Source of the DNA: Tyto alba
Taxonomy: Eukaryota; Chordata; Aves; Strigiformes; Tytonidae
DNA: 64,000 nucleotides
Assembly: GCF_018691265.1 (NCBI RefSeq)
Contig: NW_024881261.1
Span: 24,577,374 to 24,641,373, forward strand
Direction: 5' to 3'
The number at the start of each line of letters is the position of its first letter. Position 1 is the first letter of the stretch. Below are positions 50,000-63,059 of the stretch, piece after piece. The translations under genes and the position numbers were made by a program. The notes below the pieces were generated by a model that was given only the letters and a program-made list of their open reading frames with translations, had not been told where the DNA came from and did no database searches.

Positions 50000-52900
50000 T
50001 GCCAAAATGAGCTTAACTAACATTGTAGTTTCCAGGGAAATACGAGAATTTTTTACTTGGGATGACTTTTCCTTACACCAAAAATAGATATATTATTGCT
50101 CTCTCACACATACATTTATGCCATCACCTCATTGTTAAAGTTCTCATCTATACACTCTGTGAGTATACATCCCATAAGTAAAGTCACACAATTATATTGT
50201 CCTAAATATGACTTGGAGGAATTTACTGAAGAGTGCTTAGTTTACTCAATAGTAATCAGAATTGAAAAAGATTTCTAAATTGTTTAAAATTAAAAAGAAA
50301 TTGCTAATATATGCATAAAATAATTATTTTCTTTAACATGCAAAGTCAAATATTGGAGGTTTTCTGCTACTGGTGTAATCTGATAGATACTAATATGGCA
50401 GCAATCAGAGTTCACTTCAGCAACAAAGAAGCTGTTCAAGTCTGAAAGCAATCCTCTCCTCCTGACATGTTGGCACTGTCATAGAGGAAAATGTCACGGT
50501 CAATATAAGCACATTTACTGACAGTTAGGTTTTTTTCCTATGTTACTGAAAACTGTTTGAAACTTGGCTTTTATCAAAAACAGAAACACTGGCCACTCAG
50601 AATGATAAAACAATAGTTTACAGCTTAGTCATTTTCCAGTTATAAAGCAATACTTTCATAAAAATAAACAATGCATACAGGAACAAGCCAAAACAATTAC
50701 TCAGAGAAATTGTTGCATTCTTGCTGTCCTTGCTTCCTGATATAAAACAACTGTCTCCAGTAGGAACTGGATGAAAAGCAGCAGGTTTTGTTTCATTAAG
50801 TAACCACTTGCTGATCACTACAAGATAAAATATAATTCCAAAATGCAATTGATACTGTGTAGGTACTTTCTAAGTTCCTAAATGACCTATTATGTGAAGA
50901 ACAGGTACATAGATTAAAATAATGTTCATGTTTTTCACTAATTTACAGACTGAACATTTCCCAAGTGGATAGTTATATAGAGCTTTTGTCCTTCATAGAG
51001 AAAGTAAAAAATTACTTAAAGCACAAGCATCTTTATTAGTAAAGGTCATGTTGTTTATTTAATTTGTGGAGATTTGTTAATTATATCTGGATTTTTTTTC
51101 CACATCATGAGGATTTTAGTATCTCTATCATTTGATACTATTTTGTCATATCTCAGTTAGGAAAAATAATTTAACAAATAATTTCAAGCAGGAATAGGTT
51201 GCAAGTATAAATGCTCAAAACTCAGAGGAAAAGGCAAGGTGTCACTAAGTCTGCTAACTTAACAGTGTTGCACATTCCAAGTATTGTGCTCAGGTATTTC
51301 GGTGTTAAAGATAGTTTTTAAATTGATCCCTGCTCTTTTAAACTCACATAAGTACGAAGACAGATGAAGAGCTTTTGCTGTAACGTTCCAGGAAGATTTC
51401 TTCTGGTTCTTGTTCTGAAGGAAGATGATTTCATTGCCTTGTCTCACAGGTGATGGGACATGAACTGCACACAGTCTGTGCTCTGTGCAGTTCAGAGGCT
51501 AGAAGACAAAAGTTTTTCAGTGTCTTCTGGTTGTAAGGGCACCTGGAAGCCTTGTGTAAGTTCTCTCTGGAGCAGTTACTAGTGGTTCATTCTTCATCCC
51601 AAGAATCGCCGCGTGTTGCGGCTTCACTCCTTCAAAACCCTGATATTTCTGCTAGACTGCAGCAGATGAGACTGATGGCAGAGCAGAGCTGAGGGAAGTC
51701 TCTTCGGCCCAAGTGCGTGGCTTGAAGTTCTCTTTGTGTACAAATATAGGAAACTTAACCAGGCCTCAAAGCTCTGACTTGGTTATGTCTGTCATTTAAC
51801 ACAACAAGTTCTTTTGGCACCTTAGCAGCCTCACTCTTTTACTGGAACTGCCAGCATACTTGAAGTTAGATGATTTCTGTAGGGCTTTACTGAATCACAG
51901 TATTTATCAGGACTGTCACTAAGTAACTGTCAAACTTTCTGTGTGCCTGAAAAATTCCACCCTTTAGATGGATGAGAGTGTGATGTCATCATAATTGCAT
52001 TTTTATGTAAATCCTTGCTATAAAATAATTTTGGATTAAATGATGTGTTCCTTTCATGTTGGCAGAATATAATTTGTCTAAAATGGCAGCAGACTGTTGT
52101 ATATGTGTTTCTGAAAGTTAAATATTTTGATTCATAGTTGCGATTTATTGATTTTACATTGTTACCAAATGGCATTTCAAAATCAGCTCAGAATACCATG
52201 ATTCAAAATCCTGTCATCTATATGATAAAGTTACTTTCATGTAACCCACTCTGCAAATGGGATGGCACAGGACGGGAAGAGGAAGAGCTAGAAATAAGAG
52301 AGGACAAAGGCATTTTAGTGGGTAGTAGGTTTGAAAACAATCCTAATTTTAATTATATATATATATGTTCTTATGCAGGCATTACTTCTTTGCTATTAAA
52401 AAATAATAACTTCAAAATTACAAAGCTGTTTGTTATCATCTCGGCCTGGATTTATCCAAATGTACACTAGGTCACAGATTGAAGTTTTGGCTTTAAGGAA
52501 ATACTCACTGGCTTAAAAAAAATAATCCTGATCCTCATTGTGCAAACATTACATGTATGTAATCCAGTCAAAGTCAGTGCAAGCACATTATTTCATGTGA
52601 ACAAATGATGGCAAGACTTCTCGGTTTGGACAGAACACCTTACACAGAATTACTTTCACCAAAGCCAGAGTTCTGGCTTCATGAAGTCCTTCAACACTCC
52701 CTGATTCTGTGCTGGTGACACTTTTGACACCCTTAATTTGCTGCCCTCACATCTGTTCTAACAAGTATTGTATGACCTTAGTGTAGGTCAGAAGAAAACT
52801 TTTGGATCTGCACATGATAAAATTGAGATACATGACTTGCAAAGACAAATTGTTTGTGTGTAAACCCAGCAAATCCTTCTGGTAATGCTAGGGACTATAA

Positions 52901-55689
52901 AGAAGTACTTGAGTGTAAAAGACTATCCTATATTCACAGTACCATGTCGTATTTTAAAAGATGAGTCAAACAATTCCTGAATATTGTAAAAGTGAGTTTA
53001 ATATGTTGTTCTCTCTTGACTTTGTCTACTGCTGTCATGTGCATCTTAATACTGAATTTTAAAAGCTCTTAAATTACGAACAAGCTACTATATCTCCAAT
53101 AGCCATGTATCTGCAATACACAAATGTGTTTTTCTTATTTCTTCCTTTTTGTTTCTCTTTCTCCCACAAGGAAAATGTTTTTCTCCACTGAAGGACTGTA
53201 TTTAAACAGAAGGACTGCTTACAGCGCACAAGAAAAGTATTGTGTTTTGGATGTATATAGATACAAACATGAATATAAATAATTGAGTCTATCACCCTAT
53301 TTTCCTGGTGCATATATTAGTTCAGCCTTGCTCTCTGGCTTGTGGTACAATGGTACCTTCCTCCTGGCATAGAAAAGAAGCTCATTACATTTTGAGCAGC
53401 AGAAAATAGTGGCACATCATGAAGCAGTAGCATCTGGTATACTCAGTCTCAATCAGTGCACGCCAAAGGAATACTGTGTGCTGCTAGTATGTCTGATAGC
53501 CTTTAATGTTTAATAGGTTTTCTTAGTACAGTACTGCTGCCTTTCACTTTCTTTGACTGCACTGTCCAATTATCATATGTCCTTGTATGTACAACATTCT
53601 TTCACAAAGAGAGATACATACACAGTAATCTCATTTCATATGCAACATAAGTTTCCCAGGCTATTGGAATTTCTGTATGTTGTGTGTCTCATCCTTTGAT
53701 TACAGATATTTTCCTTATAGTTATTTGGGGACACAAAGGTTCAGAAAACTCTCAGAAATAAACTGAGGTGTGTATGTGGGTACGGAATACCTTCTGAGGG
53801 GCCTCTTAACCTTCTTGTTAGTGGGAATAGAACTTCTTATTAGTAAAATGCAAAGTCTTTTATACAAGTGATACCAAGATATGCTTATTCTCACACTCAA
53901 AGCTAACGTTGGCTAACAGTTAATTGTTAGAACAGGTAGTAGCTGACTTAAGGTTTCCTTTGTATACATCTGTCTGGACCAAATGCAGTGGCAGCTGCAA
54001 GAGCCTGAGAGCTGCGGCTCTAAGGAAGCCCTGGAGTGACTTTGTTGTGAATCCCAGTGAGATATAAGAAAACCTGTTTGTTTTAATGGAGTTCATTCCC
54101 ATACAAAATTGTAGCATGCTGAATAGTATTGTCTGTGTCTTATCTAGTTGTAATTCAAACTTAGGAGGCTGGGTTCCTGTAACTCTACTGGCCATAGCTG
54201 TAAATGGAATTCCACTAAAAATAAAGACAAGCTCAATTTATGTACTTAAGGAGGGGAGTCTAATAAGGTTTCTTTGAACCCAAATATGCTCAGTCCAGAT
54301 TTTAGACTTTTTCTTCGTACTTTGTTAATTCCATTGTGTCAATGGTACTGCTACAACTTTTTTTTTCTTATTGCTCCAAATTTTTTTGCAAAGAAATGTT
54401 ATGCTTGGCAAAGAATTTTCATACACACAACTCTTAATTTCTAGATGTTTTCATGTCAAATAGTTATTTAAGTAAAAATATAAAAACTCTTGGAAGACTT
54501 CAGTTAAATGACAGAAGTGATTTTTAGGAAACCCAAAAGACAGAGCTGTAGCCTTTGAGAGTTCTTGGCCTTTACTTTGCAGGATCTGAAAAGCAAGCTC
54601 TCCTATCTGTATCTCAGTACTTTTATGTTTTCTTTCCAAGGAAAAGGGAGTTGGATGCAGGCCTGACTTAAGTCTCATGGGGATAGTGTTCTGTACCTTA
54701 AATTACAGTCAGATTTCTTTCAGTTCAGATGAAGTTTTCAGCCTAAAATTGGTAAGAAGCCTAATTATTTGACCAGGTTACTATTTACGTAGACCACTGT
54801 ATAGCAATCTGTGATTTATCCACAGTTGGCAACGTTAGCCATGAAAGGTTTTTATTTTGTGTTTGGAGCACTTTTTTAAAAATCCAACTCTGTTCATTAA
54901 ATGAAAAACTAAAAGATGGTAGAGATTGCTATGGAGACAAGATGTTATATAAACTGTTCATTTTAATTCCTCAGAATGTAAAAATAGCAAAGAAGCTTGG
55001 ATGTTTACAGGCTTCCAGTTGTTCAAGGTACTGAGTAACTCCACAAGAGGCAAAGCATTCTTGTGCCCTTTGGACTTTTATTGTCATGTAGCAAATTGTA
55101 TCCAGGTTTTTAAATCAGTCATGTATTTGTTAGACTGGAGAGCATGGAGTAAGTAGAAATAACTAGAAAGTCTTTCTAAGTGGTCTTTAATCTGTAGACT
55201 CTTCATTATATTATTTTTTCCAGTGAGTAGAATGCCTAAGATGATCTGTTAGCTGAAGTATGCAGGATTAAAATACAGATATTCTGTGATCCGAAGACAT
55301 AATAATATGGATAAAAACTGGAAAATAAGACTGTTTCACTATTATACCTTTTAAAGTGTCATGATGATGATGTTACAGATAGGACTGAGACAGTGTTTTA
55401 TTTATCAGACTCCTCTCAAAGTTGTTTGTTACTGTGCCTTAGACATTATGTCTGGCCTTAAATTTAACACTTGCTGCTCTTGCTTGAAATTTACTATTAT
55501 TCACTGAATTTTGAGAACAGTTAGTCAAATTGCTTTAAGGATTATAAAAATGAAGCATACAGAATTTGTTTAATGAATGTAAAGACTAAGCCTTTGTCTA
55601 ATTAGAAGATTAATGAAATTGTAGGGGATCTTTACATAACTCCTGGAACACATGCAGTTGAGGTAACTATCTGCAATGCTAAATTCAAA
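50000..55689. other. Intronic sequence before the ADK exon
   Basis: A mildly GC-richer patch with four CpGs (AATCGCCGCGTGTTGCGG) sits at 51.6 kb next to the hairpin at 51.46 kb. A short (AT)n run is at 52.36 kb. No exon or transposon could be recognised. Confidence 0.5.
51461..51494. repeat. Inverted repeat, 11-bp arms, 12-nt loop
   Basis: TGAACTGCACA at 51461-51471 is perfectly complementary in reverse to TGTGCAGTTCA at 51484-51494. The RNA could form a short hairpin, but the stem is too short for a typical microRNA precursor. Confidence 0.92.
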
Positions 55690-56085
55690 ATGGCAGCCTT
55701 GAATTGTTCTTCATACAGGATTCAAATTGGCATTCACAATTTAGTGGACAAAGAGTCATTCCTGCTTAGGTTCTGTTTATTTTGTTTCACTATTGATACT
55801 TACTTGAATGTCGATATTCAGAAAAAAGAAAAATACTTCTGGGAGGGGGCAGAAATAATATACATGTGCGGAAACATGAAAACCCCTAGGTTTTTCCTGC
55901 AAAACAGTAACAACTACTACAATGACAGCATACTCAATATATTTATTATAAACAAGGTACTAATTTTTCAGGCAAGGGATTTCATTAATCTCCTAGCTGT
56001 GCACGGAGCTATCGTACTGGACTTTGAAATTAAGCAGCACAGTCTAATTGACTCTATTACTAAAAAGAGATGTTTAGAATTATAA
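55690..56085 (+). other. 131-codon open reading frame, unrecognised, probably not a gene
   Basis: A Met-initiated frame of 131 codons ends about 290 bp before the ADK exon. Its translation shows no domain, signal peptide or family resemblance that I recognise. Composition is what AT-rich intron would give (many Ile, Asn, Phe). In 64 kb of AT-rich DNA read in six frames, one or two open frames of this size are expected by chance. Confidence 0.12.
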
Positions 56086-56254
56086 TATATCACCTTTTAA
56101 AATACAAACATTAGTCTTAGCTGCCATGGGAAAATGTACTACATGGAATGCAGAGGTAGGGAGTTTTGTTTAATTTTGGAGGGCTGTGATTCTAGGCATA
56201 TGCAGATTCTTTGTCACCTCCATAATACCTTAATGGAAAGGCAATATTTTCTAG

Positions 56255-56668
<414 letters not shown>

Positions 56669-57048
56669 TAGAAAATGAAATCCATGGTCACAGGACTATT
56701 ATATGTCAGTAGATGCCAAAGATGTCACTTGACCTCTTAGGGGTTTACAAATTGCTCATTCTAGTGTAGAGACACATGAACAAGTTACTCTAGGTTAAAA
56801 GAGGAAATAGCCAGCACATTGGCTGCTTTGTAATAGCTGTCCATGTTGTACATGTACGTGCATGATGTACTAACCCAGAAGTTAGTTCTCTTCTGGAAGA
56901 AAATATATGAAGCGCTACTGCCGGGGTTCTGTAACTTGTTTTGATACCCATATTGCTGCTTTTAATAGCATTTTTTGTGACAAAGACAACTCTTTGGGGA
57001 GAAGTGGGAGAACTAAGAAACAGTTAATTGGTTTAGAAGGTTCTCATT

Positions 57049-57072
57049 GATTTTATGGTAGATTTTATGGTC
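57049..57072. repeat. 12-bp tandem duplication
   Basis: GATTTTATGGTA is followed directly by GATTTTATGGTC. Confidence 0.9.
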
Positions 57073-57196
57073 AGTCCATCTAAGGAAGGCTTATCTTTGC
57101 TATGCAACAGTTGGCAAACATTGCCTGAAATTCTGCCTGGAAGTCCATGGTAATAGACCAAATTAATTAAGATTTCCCTCATTATAGTGCTATCAC

Positions 57197-57230
57197 TTTT
57201 TGTTTTGTTTTGTTTTTTTTTTTTTTTTTT
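57197..57230. repeat. T-rich tract ending in an acceptor-like site
   Basis: TTTTG units run into 18 T residues, then CCCACTTCAG. This is a strong 3' splice-site lookalike about 690 bp after the ADK exon. The following sequence soon meets stops in two frames and does not resemble ADK. Confidence 0.9.
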
Positions 57231-58959
57231 CCCACTTCAGAAAGTGCTCTTAAATATTTATTAGTTTACTCAGCAGAAAGATCTTTACAAAAGCCTTGGA
57301 AAGCGTGACACACCTAAATGAGGTGTGGGCTTGTCTCTCAAGATAACTACATTAGTACAGGAAAATTATGGAAAAGTGACTTACTCCTGTCAGTGGTTAT
57401 TCCTGATTGTGACACAGGGAGCTGCACCAGCACAAGTGAGTTTTTACACTGTTGCCCACATGTCTACCTTAGGGGCTAGCATTCATACAGATAGAGCACT
57501 TTTTTAAAAAAGAAAATAAAAATATTTTTAAAGTTAAGAAAATTACAATGTTTTTAGATGAAGTAGGATAAGGAAAACCTTTTTAACTATAGTTAATGAT
57601 ACAGAAGTATTTTCCAGACATTTTGCTGCTATTGCCAACTGTTACCTTTATTCTATCTTTCACAATACAGTCCTCACAAAGATGGTACTGAATATTTTGA
57701 TTCAATAGCAGTATAATCTCAACAAAAAAATATTGTCAGATTTCAAAAATTAGATAATAGCAAATCTAGTCAATGTTTGGGTGGAAGGACTTCATAGAAA
57801 CTTCCGGGATTAAACCTTGCTGGTCTTTTATATAAATATTACCTTATTGACCTATTATGAGAATACAGATCACAGTGGTTCATTAAGTGCTGTTTTTCAG
57901 AAGATAAAATACATGTTACTTTCTGTATATTTGCATACTTTATAAGCAATAGTCTACTATATTGGCAACATTCCAGTTTTAGAAATTATATTGAGACTAC
58001 CCTAATTTCCTCTGCCATTTCAGTTTGCTATGGTATTATTGACCTGCTGTCATAAAATACTGTATAGGACTGTTGTGTGTGTTAAAGCTGAAAGACTCCC
58101 TGCATTTTCTGTGTAGTCACAAAAAAGAGTAATCACAAAATTCAAGACAAGCTCATTTTGACATGCTCTGCCTTCTAGTAGCTTCCTTTTTTTGTTGTTT
58201 TTTTTATCTCCTATATTCATTTCATCTACAAGTACATTCAGGTTTTTTTTGTGTTTATGTATGCCTTGATGGGCAATGAACCACTTCAGCTATCCAACAC
58301 CAAATTTTTGCCCATTTTCTCTGAGTTCTTTTTTCTTTTCGCTACATTTTCCATCAGTTTTGCTAGTTTAGCTAAATACTAAAAGTACATAAATTAATAT
58401 ATAAGCAAGGCATACTAAGTGGTGTGGTTACCTTATTAGTACAAACAATACTCTTAGACACAATTTTTATTCTTCCCTATATTTATCTTCACATTATAGA
58501 CCAATACAATTTTATTGTTAAGCACAGAGCTGTTTATTTTTTGAGTAATATGAAAACATCCAAGAGCAGCAAAATTCAAAACTGCTGCCATTCCTAAAGT
58601 AAAAACAATTGGCAAAGTGATTTTAAATTGAATCTTCTACTTAAAAATTTACATCTGAATGGAGATTGGTTATTTCAAGTTTCAGCCAGATGGTAATTAA
58701 AATGGGCAAGTTATAAACCTCTTGGAATAAATGTTCTAGTTTAGAATGTAAATGCCAGCATACCCTTAACTGCAGTTGAGACACTGAATGCTGTGATAAC
58801 AACTCAGTACATGTATCACTTTCAGCATTAGCTCAGTGACCACTGGTGGTGTGATCATTTGTTTCAACCCCTTTTATAACTAGCCAAACATCTTGTCTTG
58901 GTTTTTTGATACTTATTAACTGTACTTCTTATAATAAATTTAGTACAGAACATTCAGAA

Positions 58960-59260
58960 TAGCAATAATTATATGTTCATTGCTGCTAACCAATTAGGGC
59001 CATTCTGCAGTCATTATCTAGCAATACATGACTGGAGAACTTGATTATTGTCATTGCTTTTAATTTTTATTAAATTAAGTTTTTTTTAATAGTGTCATTT
59101 TGCAAATGGTTCTCAGCAATAATACCTTCCAAGCTACCATAATCACTGGATAATTAACCTGCCAGGATTAAGCACACTCTACATTGCCTCAGGATGCTTA
59201 ACTCTCAAATAAGGTCAATTATCTCCTGATGATAACTGCTTTGTCACAAGTTGCTGCTTA
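58960..59260. other. AT-rich candidate conserved non-coding element
   Basis: The block is dense in homeodomain and TALE-type words (AATTATATG, CCAATTAG, GGATTAAGC, TAATTAACC, TGTCA). It contains no repeat and no usable reading frame. Such texture is typical of enhancers but is not proof. Confidence 0.25.
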
Positions 59261-60447
59261 ATTCATCTGTAAAAGCTCACCTTAGAATACATATTTTACA
59301 ACTCAGAGTAACTTTCAGTAACAGAATGATCAAAGGAGTGAAATTTAAAATTACATCTCTACACAGAGTTGAATGTTTCCTACACAGCAATTATACTAGG
59401 CAAGTAAAGGAGCCTAAATTTGCATATATTTCTTTCCCAGACCTCTTTCGGCTTTCCCAGTTGGGGCTAAAGCTTGATGACTCTGATATACTTGACCCAT
59501 CAAAGTTATTAATGGGCACAGGAATCTGAAATCAATTTCCAGTCTTCCCAAAAGATGTGAGTTACAATGGTATCTCCTCAGGGAGGGAACTACTTCTGGG
59601 GGGAATGGTCTGAGTATTTGGGACATGCAGCTGGGTAGCAGTTTCTTTTCTATGGAGGTCTTCACAATTCAAGGGACCCTACAAAGCTTTCACATGATTC
59701 ATCCCTGCATATGGCAGCCATTCACAACTCCGAGGAATATTAAGGTATTGATGTGGTAAAGATCTTCTGGGTTCTCTTCCTATGATTAGGCAGGACATTG
59801 CTGAGAAATTTTAAAATTTAGAAACTTTATAATTACAGACATGCTGAGCTCCTCATCCATTGCTTTACAACAAAAGCCATAACCAAACAATATACCTGGC
59901 AGTATACAGTGTACAGCAATCAGTAAAAGTTGAGGAGATTATGTAGAAGAGAAATTGTGGGTTTTTCTAAAGCACGAATATAATAAGGAATACTAAGATA
60001 ACAATTACTCTTGGAAATTAGATCCTCTTCCTCTCTAGTGTAAAGAGCTGTTACTTCTAAACACCAAGTCTCTGAACAAATTAATTAAAGGATTGTAAGC
60101 TGAAGTTCTGCAAAGACAGATGCTTCTGCAAGCTCAACGGGAAATTGATGCTGGTGTGACAGCAAATGTGCTGAAAAGAAAGAACATTGTGTGCAAGACT
60201 TCTATGTTTTAAAAAATAGTGACAATAGCATTAGTGGTGGTTCTGGTGTTACGAATCCTGAGCTTTAAAAAGATGGGTGCCTTTCTGTGCAGTAAGATAT
60301 CAAACAGGTCTTGTCATCCTTTAATCTTATAGTTACACCAAAATGGTACATTGTGCCTCCTTAATTTAAAATATTTTCAAGTGAGGTATCAAATACTAAC
60401 ATAAACATCCCTACAAATATATGTGGTTTGGACACAGCCTTCAAGAA

Positions 60448-60517
60448 CCTTTATAAGCCTTTATAAGGGCAAGTCTCTTTAATGACATGGAAAATTCTCT
60501 TTAATGGCAAGGAAAAA
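60448..60517. repeat. Two small tandem duplications
   Basis: CCTTTATAAG occurs twice in tandem at 60448-60467. A 22-bp unit starting TCTCTTTAATG follows twice at 60474-60495 and 60496-60517 with a few mismatches. Both look like replication-slippage products. Confidence 0.85.
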
Positions 60518-60959
60518 CAGTAAATCTAAAACTGATAACAGTGGTTAACATGCTCCTGCTTTTGAACTTGCAGTCAGTCTGTAGTTTTGTGCTTATTTTA
60601 ACCAGGGGAGTGAGTGGAAATGCTGCTAAATTTTCTGGCATAAAACTGTGTTCAACACACTAGGATTTACACCTAAGTGACAGTTTCCAAACAAATTGGT
60701 CTATTCCCTTTCTGTAACCTATAATTCATGTTTGTAAACAACTTTCACTCCACATACTTTGATATATTGCATTAAGATATGACACTGTGGGCAACCTTCA
60801 GTCCCGTCTGCAAATTTCCTCTGCTGGATTATCCCCTGGGACCAGACTGATACCTGCAGGTTTAGGAATCTGCCCACAGCTCACAAGAATCTTGAATGAG
60901 ACATAATCACTGTTGTAAGATAAATGAGCCCAGTAGCAATTCTTTTTAAACTAGTATGC

Positions 60960-61005
60960 ATTTATAATGGCATAACTGAATGGATCTGAATTTACACCAG
61001 TGTAG
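60960..61005. repeat. Possible short relic of an ancient amniote repeat
   Basis: GAATTTACACCAGTGTAGTT, preceded by ATAACTGAATGGATCTG, resembles a self-complementary phrase (gatttacaccagtgtaa) common in old reptile and bird repeats. A second weaker match lies at 47618-47650 (CTGGATTCTCACTGATATAA) and fragments may occur near 29205 and 34220. The family name is not certain. Confidence 0.3.
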
Positions 61006-61729
61006 TTGCTACTGTTTATAGACCTAGCAGGTAGTTTTCCACACTACCCGAATGTCCTTTCACACTGGTGAATTGTCTGAGGAAATTATTAAGAAGTAAG
61101 AGACAGGAGAAAACCAGGTGGCAGATGTAATTTGATGTGTGGAGGAAGGGAAATACAGTTTGACTTTCAGTAAATAATGAAAGGGAGCCAAACTTTTCAG
61201 TCTGTTCTTCTGTATCAGATGGGACCAAGAAGTAAGGAACATAGCAAAGAATGGCTGGTCATGCCATAAATATCACCAAATTGATGTTTCTGTTTGAAGT
61301 ATTTTCAAGTAACCATTTAAAATTATTTTTGACTGTTTGAAATTATTAGTAGAAGGCAAATATTAGTTCGTATTTGAAACTAAGTATCTGAAATGAATCT
61401 GAGTATTTGAAATGAAGAGGCTTATTTCACAGTACTGCTAACTTGCATGTACGTTATGTAAAGAGCCCTTAAGAGACCTTGGTTCTTTCTTTTTAGTTTA
61501 CTGGAACTGGTAGATGTTGAGGGGTTATTTTCAGTCAGCAGTTGTTTGCAAGCTATTTTCCTTATGAGTTCAACCTTTGACTTCTGCTTCCACATCTTTA
61601 TTCATTTTGAATTAAGTTTTCAGAAACATTACACATCTTAAATGAAATTAAGTTGGGTGTCAGTGTTTTGCATTTCAATTTATATGCCAGTATTTTCCCT
61701 TTCGTTATGCTTTCAGAAGTTACAGAAAC

Positions 61730-61830
61730 TTGCCCCACAGGTAAGGGTAATTATCTTCATTTCATAGGCTGAGTGAGAGACTGAGGTTTGCACAGTTCCC
61801 TGCAGGGAGTCTGCGGTTAAGTTAAAAATC
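61730..61830 (-). mobile_element. MIR-type SINE relic, reversed, partial
   Basis: GTAATTATCTTCATTTCATA is followed by GGCTGAGTGAGAGACTGAGG and TTTGCACAG. This resembles the inverted MIR core (attatccccattttaca, gatgaggaaactgaggca). Only about 100 bp is recognisable; the flanks are too diverged to assign. Confidence 0.5.
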
Positions 61831-62383
61831 GTAGTCAGCTATTCTGACCCAGTTTATTGAATACACATGGGAAAAAATTTTGTAAGGAGACATCTCATCT
61901 TCTCTTCTATTTTAACAGGTAGAGGGTTTTAAGGTCAGCTGCTGCTGGTATTTGCTTTTCTAAACTGCAGTAAACAGATAGCAATTTCTTTTTATAAATC
62001 CTACATTTAAGATTTCTGCAAAGTCTTTGTCAGGAGCCTGGGAATTAAAAATTGTAATTCTAAATGGAGGAAAAATAAATATTATTTTTCTTTGATATCT
62101 TTGTAGAATTTTGACACTTATTTCCTGGTGCAGGTGTTGTGTTTTCAATTATAGGAAAGCTATGGCATTGTAATATTGCTGCTGAATACATAGAATTAAC
62201 TTTTTCAGTATTGGCATATCTAATAAATTGCGGCCAACTGAAAAATTAGAGGGTCTCTAGCACAAGGGAGGTTGATAATGTCAATGGTATGTTGTAAAGA
62301 TGTGCTGCTGTGGGAAGGATGCTGAAACAGCCCAAGGCTATTTCAGCTGCAGACACTGAATCTGCTTCTCCCTTTCTCTTCTC

Positions 62384-62413
62384 TTTTTTTTTTTTTTAAT
62401 TTTTCTTTTTTTT
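62384..62413. repeat. T-rich tract
   Basis: Fourteen T residues, a short AA break, then further T runs leading into CCCCCTCCCTTG and TGAACTGCAG. The whole is another acceptor lookalike without a recognisable exon after it. Confidence 0.9.
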
Positions 62414-62439
62414 CCCCCTCCCTTGTGAACTGCAGTGGC

Positions 62440-62700
62440 TCTCTAAGATAAAATGCTTTTAAATCATTTCCCAACCTTGCAGCCGTCTTTGATAAAAGCC
62501 CTGTTATCTGAAATGATATGAATCACTGTGGAGTTAATCATACCTTATACAACAACATATTTTGTTGTGATTCATTCTGTTTCAATTAATCATCTTATTT
62601 ATCTACATTGTCTCAGCTGCTGCACTGAAATTCATGAGTAATAAGCAAGTAATTATTTTAGTATAGTTTACCTAGTACATTATGAATGAAAGGAAAATTG
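62440..62700. other. AT-rich candidate conserved non-coding element
   Basis: The segment combines GATA-like words (TTTGATAAA, TGTTATCTG), a CAGCTG E-box, and TAATTA/TTAATCAT homeodomain words. No transposon or coding sequence is seen. Confidence 0.25.
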
Positions 62701-63059
62701 AGAGCCAAGTATTTAAATTTATATTTAGTGATGCTTTCAGTTAATGTCTAGCTATTTAAGCAATTTAGGAATCCTATCTCAAAAATGGCTTTCTTTTTTC
62801 CCATTATGGAAAACAAGCAGGTATTTAGAAGAGAAGCTTATAGTTTCCAACAGGCTTCACTTCTTAAAACTGAAAATATTTTCTAATAGTCTCTCAGAAT
62901 GCTTAGGGATATTTGTCCTTCCTTATGCTATGCAGTGTTAAGATACTTTTATGATTGTGAATACTGGAGAGACCACAGCACAAGACAGAACATGTCCTGT
63001 GAGAAGGGAAGGCAGATTTCACTGTATTTCAGCAACTTGTGTTTTGTTGACAATGATTG

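Noticed and set aside
52138..52470. 110-codon open frame on the + strand
   Set aside because: No recognisable domain, it includes an (AT)n tract, and the length is expected by chance in AT-rich DNA.
53680..53770. Possible further MIR relic
   Set aside because: Only GGTTCAGAAA-like fragments match; too weak to call.
62430..62450. Acceptor-like CCCTCCCTTGTGAACTGCAG
   Set aside because: The following bases do not encode the expected ADK segment and no donor-bounded exon is visible.
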